10,233 bases of DNA. It comes from Actinomycetes bacterium (lineage in GTDB: Bacteria > Actinomycetota > Actinomycetes > Actinomycetales > Microbacteriaceae). The translations under genes were made by a program, and so were the position numbers. The notes below the pieces were generated by a model. That model saw nothing but the letters and a program-made list of their open reading frames with translations, searched no databases and was not told where the DNA came from. The stretch spans positions 1 through 10,233 of the forward strand of contig JAEXHA010000102.1 of assembly GCA_023450335.1 (NCBI GenBank), written 5' to 3'. Below are positions 1-5,384 of this stretch, piece by piece. Every line of letters starts with the position of its first letter. Position 1 is the first letter of the stretch.

Positions 1-2
1 GC

Positions 3-278
3 GCCGCCCCCCACGCCACCCGCCCCAAGCCCTTCCCCGACCCGTACCTGCAGGCCGCGGCCGCGCTCGGCGTCGCGCCCGAAGACACCCTGGCCGTGGA
101 GGACTCGCCCAACGGCATGCGCGCCGCCGTCGCCTCGGGCGCCGTGACACTGGGCATCCCGCTCATGGTGTCGCTGGTGGGTACCGGCGCTCATGGGCTG
201 TGGGACACCCTCGAGGGGCGGACCGTCGACGACCTCGCCGCGCACTTCGCGGCCCACCGCGGTGGAGCGGTCCGGTGA
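3..278 (+). CDS. HAD-family hydrolase (phosphatase), 3' end only
   Basis: This is the C-terminal part (about 91 residues) of a haloacid dehalogenase-superfamily hydrolase, probably a subfamily IA phosphatase. The reading frame is open from the left edge, so the start and the nucleophile motif DxD lie outside the window. What is visible fits the family: a motif III lysine in KPFPDPYL (about residues 9-16 of the fragment), then the motif IV acidic pair in VEDSPNGMRAA, followed by the usual C-terminal helix and strand. Such enzymes hydrolyse phosphomonoesters in the cytosol. The substrate cannot be read from this fragment; beta-phosphoglucomutase-like or sugar/nucleotide phosphatase are both possible. 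The stop codon overlaps the GTG start of trmI (GTGA), so the two are probably co-transcribed and translationally coupled. Family call is firm, specific function unknown. Confidence 0.88.
   Translation, partial: AAPHATRPKPFPDPYLQAAAALGVAPEDTLAVEDSPNGMRAAVASGAVTLGIPLMVSLVGTGAHGLWDTLEGRTVDDLAAHFAAHRGGAVR
261..267 (+). promoter_or_regulatory. Ribosome binding site of trmI
   Basis: GGTGGAG lies 7 bases before the GTG at 275, inside the end of the HAD gene. It supports 275 as the trmI start over the upstream in-frame codon at 200, whose extra 25 residues would be read wholly inside the HAD coding sequence. Confidence 0.6.
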
Positions 279-1294
279 ATCCCGATCTGCGGCCCAGCGG
301 CCCCTTCCGTCTCGGCGACCGCGTCCAGCTGACCGGCCCCAAGGGGCGGATGCACACCATCACGCTGCGCGAGGGCGGCGAGCTGCACACCCACCACGGG
401 GTACTCAAGCACGGGGCGCTGGTCGGCCAGCCCGACGGATCCGTCGCCACCAACAGCAGCGGCCACGAATATCTCGCGCTGCGGCCCCTGCTGCGCGACT
501 TCGTCATGTCGATGCCACGCGGCGCCGCCATCGTCTACCCGAAGGACGCCGCACAGATCCTCGCCGCCGCCGACATCTTCCCCGGTGCCACCGTCGTCGA
601 GGCGGGTGTGGGCTCGGGCGCCCTGTCGCTGTGGCTGCTGCGCGCGATCGGCCCGGAGGGGCGGCTGCACTCGTTCGAGCGGCGTGAGGAGTTCGCACAG
701 GTCGCCGAGGCCAACGTCGAGACGTTCGTGGGGTACCGCCCCGGCACGTGGGACGTCGTGGTCGGCGACCTGGTCGAGCAGCTGCCGCACGTGGTGGCCC
801 CGGCATCCGTCGACCGGGTCGTGCTCGACATGCTGGCGCCCTGGGAGTGCATCGACGTCGTCGCCGACGCGCTCACCCCCGGCGGCGTGGTGCTGTGCTA
901 CATCGCCACGGCGACCCAGCTCAGCCGCGTGGCGGAGTATCTGCGGGCGACGGGGCTGTTCACCGAGCCCGAGGCGACCGAGACGATGGTGCGCGGCTGG
1001 CACGTGGAAGGACTCGCGGTGCGTCCGGACCATCGCATGGTCGCGCACACCGGATTCCTCATCACCGCGCGGCGCCTCGCCCCCGGTGCGGTGCCTCCCG
1101 ACGTGCGCAAGCGCGCGCTGAAGAAGCCGAGCTACAGCGATGAGGATGTCGAGCTGTGGACGCCGGGCGCGGTGGGCGACCGTGCGATCACCGACAAGAA
1201 CCTGCGCAAGCGGGTGCGTGAGGCCCAGCGGGCTGCCGACGGCGCGCGGCTGGCCTCCGGCGCAGGGAGCGCACCGGACGACCCCGTAGACTGA
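275..1294 (+). CDS. trmI: tRNA (adenine(58)-N1)-methyltransferase TrmI
   Basis: TrmI transfers a methyl group from S-adenosylmethionine to N1 of adenine 58 in the tRNA T-loop. The bacterial enzyme is a homotetramer in the cytosol. The 339-residue protein has an N-terminal beta domain (about residues 10-75) and a Rossmann-fold methyltransferase domain. SAM motif I is EAGVGSG (109-115), with the acidic end of the next strand in HSFERREEF (132-140). The motif IV region LDMLAPW (184-190) carries the aspartate expected near the target base. The family-specific stretch GWHVEGLAVRPDHRM (241-255) is also present. The start at 275 was chosen because it overlaps the HAD stop by 4 bases, has a good Shine-Dalgarno sequence, and begins just before the FRLGDRVQL segment. 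The lysine/arginine-rich C-terminal tail (about 275-339) makes it longer than the mycobacterial enzyme of about 280 residues. In mycobacteria trmI lies near the proteasome locus, matching this neighbourhood. Confidence 0.93.
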   Translation: MNPDLRPSGPFRLGDRVQLTGPKGRMHTITLREGGELHTHHGVLKHGALVGQPDGSVATNSSGHEYLALRPLLRDFVMSMPRGAAIVYPKDAAQILAAADIFPGATVVEAGVGSGALSLWLLRAIGPEGRLHSFERREEFAQVAEANVETFVGYRPGTWDVVVGDLVEQLPHVVAPASVDRVVLDMLAPWECIDVVADALTPGGVVLCYIATATQLSRVAEYLRATGLFTEPEATETMVRGWHVEGLAVRPDHRMVAHTGFLITARRLAPGAVPPDVRKRALKKPSYSDEDVELWTPGAVGDRAITDKNLRKRVREAQRAADGARLASGAGSAPDDPVD

Positions 1295-1299
1295 TCCGG
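1287..1299 (+). promoter_or_regulatory. Probable -10 element for leaderless transcription of the FKBP gene
   Basis: TAGACT at 1287-1292 overlaps the trmI stop codon and is followed by exactly 6 bases before the GTG at 1299. That puts the expected transcription start on the first base of the start codon. No Shine-Dalgarno sequence precedes this GTG. I see no convincing -35 hexamer. The same geometry recurs before pafB and lnt. Confidence 0.6.
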
Positions 1300-2252
1300 T
1301 GCGTCGGATCCCTGCTGCTCTCGCTGTCCTCGGGCTGTCCGCCCTCGCCCTCGTCGGTTGCGCGTCGTCACCGGCCTCGTCAGCCGCCTCGTGCGACCGT
1401 GCGACGAGCGACTCATCGGCGATCGGCCTGGTCGATGTGACGGGTTCGTTCGGCACCCCGGCCGCTGCCACGACGGTGCCCGTGCACGTCGACAAGACTG
1501 TGTTCGCCGATGTCATCCCCGGAGAGGGACGCGTCGTGACCACGGGCGCCCAGGATGTGCAGTTCGCCACCACGATCCTCAACGGCACCACCGGCGGGAC
1601 GCTCGTGAGCGCCCCGACCCAGGTGACGCCGGTCGACCAGTGGGGCGGTTACTACGCGGGCATCGCGACAATGCTCGACTGCGCCGCCGAAGGCTCGCGC
1701 ATCGTGGGCGTCGCCGCCCCCGGTGACATGGGCGTGGACGCCGCCGCGAGCCTGGGCCTGGGCGAAGACGACTCCGCCGTCATCGTGATCGACCTGCAGA
1801 AGGTGTACCTCCCGGCCGCCGACGGACAGCCGCAGCGCGTGACCGACAACTCGCTGCCCCAGGTGGTGCTCGCGCCGGACGGACGTCCGGGCATCATCGT
1901 GCCCGACAGCGACGCTCCCACCGATCTGCGCATCGAGGTGCTCAAGAAGGGTGACGGTGAGAAGGTCGCCGCCGACTCGACCGTGCGGGTGCACTACACC
2001 GGCGTGACGTGGGCCGACCGCGAGGTCTTCGACTCGTCGTGGGAGAAGGGTGCATCGACCGCCTTCACCCTCGACGGCGTCGTGCCCGGGTTCGCGCAGG
2101 CGCTCGAAGGTCAGGCCGTCGGCTCGCAGGTGCTGGCCGTCATCCCGCCCGAACTGGGGTACGGCGACCAGGCGACCGGTTCGATCCCGGCCGGATCGAC
2201 GCTCGTGTTCGTGATCGACATCCTCGGAATCGACCAGGCCGCGACACAGTGA
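1299..2252 (+). CDS. FKBP-type peptidyl-prolyl cis-trans isomerase, secreted lipoprotein
   Basis: This predicted cell-surface lipoprotein catalyses proline cis-trans isomerisation and so helps exported proteins fold. The 317-residue product starts with MRRIP, a hydrophobic stretch, and the lipobox LVGC (18-21), so Cys21 should be lipidated after Sec export. The C-terminal FKBP domain (about 210-311) keeps the usual binding-pocket residues: Tyr233 in VHYTG, Asp245 in FDSS, Phe256, Val261, Tyr288 in ELGYGD and Phe304. The position of FKBP12 Trp59 is Phe265. Residues about 62-170 have the outline of a second FKBP fold (FADVIPGEG, then ILNGTTGG, then VIVIDLQKVY) but lack the HYTG, FDSS and GYG signatures, so it is probably a degenerate, non-catalytic domain. 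The GTG start was chosen because it gives a complete signal peptide and sits under a leaderless-type -10. Downstream lnt could add the third acyl chain to this protein; that link is inference. Confidence 0.92.
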   Translation: MRRIPAALAVLGLSALALVGCASSPASSAASCDRATSDSSAIGLVDVTGSFGTPAAATTVPVHVDKTVFADVIPGEGRVVTTGAQDVQFATTILNGTTGGTLVSAPTQVTPVDQWGGYYAGIATMLDCAAEGSRIVGVAAPGDMGVDAAASLGLGEDDSAVIVIDLQKVYLPAADGQPQRVTDNSLPQVVLAPDGRPGIIVPDSDAPTDLRIEVLKKGDGEKVAADSTVRVHYTGVTWADREVFDSSWEKGASTAFTLDGVVPGFAQALEGQAVGSQVLAVIPPELGYGDQATGSIPAGSTLVFVIDILGIDQAATQ

Positions 2253-2285
2253 TCGCGCGTCGGATCGGCGAACGGTCCGCGCACC

Positions 2286-2298
2286 TAGGATGGTCGGG
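2286..2298 (+). promoter_or_regulatory. Probable -10 element for leaderless transcription of pafBC
   Basis: TAGGAT at 2286-2291 is followed by 6 bases and then the pafB GTG at 2298, so transcription probably starts at the G of the start codon. There is no Shine-Dalgarno sequence in the 45-base gap after the FKBP gene and no clear -35. I see no TTGTC-type element, so direct PafBC autoregulation through that known motif is not supported. Confidence 0.62.
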
Positions 2299-3305
2299 TG
2301 GCCACCGACTCGACATCCGCGGGGACGCCCCGCACCGCTCCTGAGGAGCGCCTGGTCAACCTCGTCGTCGCGCTGCTGGCGACCGAGCAGGGGCTGACCA
2401 AGGACACGATCCTCACATCGGTGGCCGGGTACCGCGAGCAGAGCGCCGCCGGCGCGTCGAAGGACGCGCTCGAGAAGATGTTCGAACGCGACAAGGAGAA
2501 CCTGCGCGGTCTGGGCGTGCCGATCGACACGATCGGCGAGCACGCCGATCCCGACGATCTGCGCGAGGCACGGTACCGGGTGCCCACCGCCGAGTACGAG
2601 CTGCCCGTCGACATCGACTTCACGCCGGCCGAGCTGGCCGTGCTCAACCTCGCCGGCGGCGTGTGGAGCTCGAGTTCCATGTCGGCGCAGGCACGCAGCG
2701 GGCTGCGCAAGATCCGCGCGCTGGGCCTCGACGTCGATGCGCCCATCATCGGCTACTCGCCGCGCATCAACCTGCGCGAGCCCGCATTCGATCCGCTGCA
2801 GCGCGCCATCGAACAGGCACGCGTCGTGACGTTCGACTACTTGAAGGGCGGGGGCGAGGACGCACACCGCCGTCGCATCCAGCCGCTGGCGCTCGTCGAG
2901 TTCGAAGCGCGCTGGCACATCTTCGGATTCGACCTCGACCAGGACGCCGAGCGGACCTTCCTGCTGTCGCGCATCGTCTCCGACGTGCAGGTCACGCGAT
3001 CGGGATTCGACGCGGCGCGACGTGAAGGCGCGGGGGAGAAGGCCCTCGCCGGGCTGCAGGAGCTGGCCGCACGTCAGCGCGCGCTGCTGGAGGTCGATCC
3101 GGGCACCGAGGCGGCGCTGCGGCTGAGCCGGCGCGCCCGGCCCGCGCCGCAGGGCATCGAGGTGTCCTACGTCGACCCGCACATCTTCGCCGACGAACTG
3201 GCCTCGTACGGCCCCGAAGTGCGCGTGGTGGCGCCGGTGGATCTGAGGGACAAGGTCATCGGGCGCCTGGAGCGCACGCTCGAAACCCACGGCGGCCTCC
3301 GATGA
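2298..3305 (+). CDS. pafB: WYL-domain transcriptional regulator PafB
   Basis: PafB forms a heterodimer with PafC. In mycobacteria PafBC activates the LexA/RecA-independent DNA damage response, and the name (proteasome accessory factor) comes only from its gene location. The 335-residue protein has an N-terminal winged helix-turn-helix (about 16-100; LVNLVVALL, then KDALEKMFERDKENLRGLG). A linker domain follows, then a WYL domain (about 165-235) with a QARVVTFDY strand, the core written W-H-I (206-208) in RWHIFGFDL, and RTFLLSRI (219-226). A C-terminal extension (WCX) completes it. The triad is degenerate compared with the exact W-Y-L of the neighbouring PafC. The stop overlaps the pafC start by 4 bases, so the subunits should be made together. 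Identification rests on WYL architecture and the paf/tat/helY gene order. No foreign codon usage or truncation was seen. Confidence 0.9.
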   Translation: MATDSTSAGTPRTAPEERLVNLVVALLATEQGLTKDTILTSVAGYREQSAAGASKDALEKMFERDKENLRGLGVPIDTIGEHADPDDLREARYRVPTAEYELPVDIDFTPAELAVLNLAGGVWSSSSMSAQARSGLRKIRALGLDVDAPIIGYSPRINLREPAFDPLQRAIEQARVVTFDYLKGGGEDAHRRRIQPLALVEFEARWHIFGFDLDQDAERTFLLSRIVSDVQVTRSGFDAARREGAGEKALAGLQELAARQRALLEVDPGTEAALRLSRRARPAPQGIEVSYVDPHIFADELASYGPEVRVVAPVDLRDKVIGRLERTLETHGGLR

Positions 3306-4261
3306 GCGCCGCCCCGCTGCTGGCCACCGACCGCGCCGCACTGATCCTGCAGCTGGTGCCCTACCTCATCGGCCAGGGTGAGGTGTCGGTGGCCGACGCC
3401 GCCGCCGAGTTCGATGTGTCACCCGAACACATGCGCTCGATGGTCGAGAAGCTCACTGTCATCGGCCTGCCCGGCGACGGCGGCTTCTGGCAGATGGCCA
3501 ATGATCTGTTCGACATCGATTGGGACCTGCTCGACCAGCAGGACGTCATCTCGATCACCAACACCGTCGGCCTCGAACGCACCCCGCGGCTCACCGCCCG
3601 AGAGGCCGCGGCGCTGCTGGCCGGTCTGCAGCTGGCCGCCTCCCTTCCCGGTGTGGGCGACAGCGGTGTCGTGCAGGGCCTGCTCACCAAGCTCGCGCGC
3701 GGTGCCTCGAGTGCCCCGGCTGAGGTGATTGTCGCCCCCGGCGCGGTCGACGACGTGCGGGTCACGGTCGACGAGGCGCTGCGCGCCGGCGTGGCGATCT
3801 CTTTCGCCTACAAGGCACCCGACAAGCCGGTCACCACGCGCACCGTCGACCCCGTCAAGGTGCACATCGCCGACGGCCAGTGGTATCTGCAGGGGTGGTG
3901 CCACCTGCGGGAGGCCATGCGCACCTTCCACCTCGACCGGGTCAGCGACGTGCAGCTCACCGACATCGCGATCACCCACGGCGGCGATACGGTGCCCGAG
4001 CTGTTCGAGGTCAGCGAGACCGACGTGATCGTCGAGGTGCGCTTCGCCCCCGAGCTGCTCCCGCTCATGCCGGCCTCGCTCGACCGCACCAGTGTGGTCG
4101 CCGACGGCGAGCGCCGCGCCGGACGGGTGCGGGTCGCCGACGAGCGCAGCCTCAAGCGTCTCGCTGCGCGCCATGGTGGCCAGGTCGAGGTGCTCGCGCC
4201 CGAGTCGGCGCGCACTGCCGCCGCCGCGTGGGCCGCTGCGGGGCTCGCCCAGTACCGCTGA
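3302..4261 (+). CDS. pafC: WYL-domain transcriptional regulator PafC
   Basis: PafC is the partner of PafB and is likely to bind DNA and RNA polymerase as part of the PafBC complex after DNA damage. The 319-residue protein opens with a winged helix-turn-helix (about 12-75; SVADAAAEFDVSPEHMRSMV contains the recognition helix). A helical region with LTAREAAALLAGL (98-110) follows. The WYL domain (about 155-222) holds the canonical W194-Y195-L196 in DGQWYLQGWC and RTFHLDRVSDV (207-217). A C-terminal ferredoxin-like WCX segment follows. The ATG at 3302 is inside the pafB stop (ATGA), which fixes the start and implies translational coupling despite a weak Shine-Dalgarno. It is followed by tatA behind a separate promoter, as in mycobacteria where pafC precedes tatA. 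A ligand (WYL domains can bind single-stranded nucleic acid) is expected from the family but not visible here. Confidence 0.91.
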   Translation: MSAAPLLATDRAALILQLVPYLIGQGEVSVADAAAEFDVSPEHMRSMVEKLTVIGLPGDGGFWQMANDLFDIDWDLLDQQDVISITNTVGLERTPRLTAREAAALLAGLQLAASLPGVGDSGVVQGLLTKLARGASSAPAEVIVAPGAVDDVRVTVDEALRAGVAISFAYKAPDKPVTTRTVDPVKVHIADGQWYLQGWCHLREAMRTFHLDRVSDVQLTDIAITHGGDTVPELFEVSETDVIVEVRFAPELLPLMPASLDRTSVVADGERRAGRVRVADERSLKRLAARHGGQVEVLAPESARTAAAAWAAAGLAQYR

Positions 4262-4282
4262 CGATGCTCAGGAGCCGACAGG

Positions 4283-4317
4283 TACACTGAAGGTGACTCC
4301 AGTTCCACTGGGAAGGA
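4283..4317 (+). promoter_or_regulatory. Promoter and ribosome binding site of tatA
   Basis: TACACT at 4283-4288 is a good TANNNT -10 element. It would give a short leader of about 28 bases that contains GGAAGGA (4311-4317), 5 bases before the tatA ATG. A CTGACG at 4258-4263 could be a weak -35, although its 19-base spacer is long. This is the best Shine-Dalgarno in the window and marks a conventional leadered transcript, unlike pafB and lnt. Confidence 0.6.
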
Positions 4318-4322
4318 AAATC

Positions 4323-4562
4323 ATGGGACCTCACGGCTGGCAGTGGCTCCTCATTCTCGCCGTCATCCTCTTGCTGTTCGGCGCGGCGAAGTTGCCGGCG
4401 CTCGCCAAGAGCATGGGCCAGTCCGCTCGCGTCTTCCGAGGCGAGATGAAGGCGATGAAAGAGGACGACAAGCCCGGTGACCAGACGACGTCGAGCGTCG
4501 AAGGTGACACCCCGAGCGTTTCCCGGACCGACGTCAGCGATCCGCCACGCCCGTCATCCTGA
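4323..4562 (+). CDS. tatA: Sec-independent protein translocase protein TatA
   Basis: TatA polymerises at TatC to form the pathway through which folded proteins with twin-arginine signal peptides cross the cytoplasmic membrane. The 79-residue product has the standard plan: a short N terminus, one membrane helix (about 7-20), the hinge FGAAKLP (19-25), an amphipathic helix (about 26-45, with Phe38 in the conserved position), and a polar unstructured tail rich in Ser, Thr, Asp and Pro. The ATG at 4323 is fixed by a strong Shine-Dalgarno and by the membrane helix that begins at once; in-frame sequence upstream belongs to other frames of pafC. No separate tatB is adjacent, so this is probably a TatAC system, unless a tatB is elsewhere in the genome as in other actinobacteria. 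tatC follows after 6 bases. Confidence 0.95.
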   Translation: MGPHGWQWLLILAVILLLFGAAKLPALAKSMGQSARVFRGEMKAMKEDDKPGDQTTSSVEGDTPSVSRTDVSDPPRPSS

Positions 4563-4568
4563 CCCGTC

Positions 4569-5384
4569 GTGGTCGCTGAGAAGCCCGTTCGCGAAGGGCG
4601 CGCGCGTCGTGTCCGCGGCGACAAGCGGATGTCGCTGGCCGGGCACCTGATCGAGCTGCGCAACCGGCTCATGATCGCCGCCGCGGCGGTGATCGTCGCG
4701 ATGGTCATCGCCTACTTCCTCACCGACCCGTTCATGGCCTTCATCACGCAGCCGGTGCGTGAGATCGCCGCCGCCGAAGGGCAGGAGGCGAAGGTCGAGG
4801 TGATGTACACCACGATCACCGGCGCCTTCGATCTCAAGTTGCGGATGTCGTTCGCGATCGGCCTGCTGCTGTCGGCCCCCGTCTGGCTCTGGCAGATCTG
4901 GGCGTTCATCATGCCGGGCCTGACCCGCAAGGAAGTGCGCTATTCGGTCGGGTTCTTCGCCGCCGCCGTGCCGCTGTTCTTCGCCGGGGTGTTCACAGGG
5001 CTGCTGGTGATGCCCAACATCGTCAAGCTCATGGCGGAGTTCTTGCCGGAGGGGACGTCGGCGTTCTACGACGCGAAGTACTACTACGACTTCGTGCTGA
5101 AGCTGCTGCTCATCGTCGGCATCGCCTTCGTGCTGCCGGTCTTCCTGGTGGGGCTGAACTTCGCCGGCGTGATCTCCGGCCGCGAGATCCTCAAGGCCTG
5201 GCGCGTGGCGATCGTGGTGGCCATCGTCGTGGCGGCGATCGCGACGCCGCCGGCCGATGTGGTCTCGACGTTCCTGCTCGCCGGCATCCTCATCGTCCTC
5301 TTCTTCGCCGCGGCGGGATTGTCTCTGCTGCTGGACCGTCGCAGAGCCCGGCGCACCGCCGCAGAGCTCGGGCCGCTTTCGTGA
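4569..5384 (+). CDS. tatC: Sec-independent protein translocase protein TatC
   Basis: TatC is the multi-spanning membrane receptor for twin-arginine signal peptides. The 271-residue protein has six predicted membrane segments (near 33-51, 92-114, 126-148, 173-199, 212-227 and 233-255). The family signature HLIELRNRL (26-34) has the key glutamate at 29. QIWAFIMPGLTRKE (109-122) and ATPPADVVS (225-233) are also conserved. Where E. coli has F-E170-V-P, this protein reads F-V-L-P (187-190), so that glutamate is missing. The start is uncertain. GTG 4569 lies 6 bases after tatA and adds a basic 20-residue N-terminal extension. ATG 4629 (MSLAGHL) would give the usual family length. Neither has a Shine-Dalgarno; 4569 is preferred for its coupling distance. 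The stop overlaps helY (GTGA). Confidence 0.93.
   Translation: MVAEKPVREGRARRVRGDKRMSLAGHLIELRNRLMIAAAAVIVAMVIAYFLTDPFMAFITQPVREIAAAEGQEAKVEVMYTTITGAFDLKLRMSFAIGLLLSAPVWLWQIWAFIMPGLTRKEVRYSVGFFAAAVPLFFAGVFTGLLVMPNIVKLMAEFLPEGTSAFYDAKYYYDFVLKLLLIVGIAFVLPVFLVGLNFAGVISGREILKAWRVAIVVAIVVAAIATPPADVVSTFLLAGILIVLFFAAAGLSLLLDRRRARRTAAELGPLS

Noticed and set aside
191..1591. Long open frame on the - strand (466 codons) across trmI and the FKBP gene
   Set aside because: Shadow of GC-biased coding sequence; no family motif and no plausible start context.
1413..3341. Very long open frame on the - strand (642 codons) across the FKBP gene and pafB
   Set aside because: It is antisense to two well-supported genes. 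Its translation is rich in Arg, His, Gly and Val with no recognisable domain, as expected from the shadow frame of high-GC codons.
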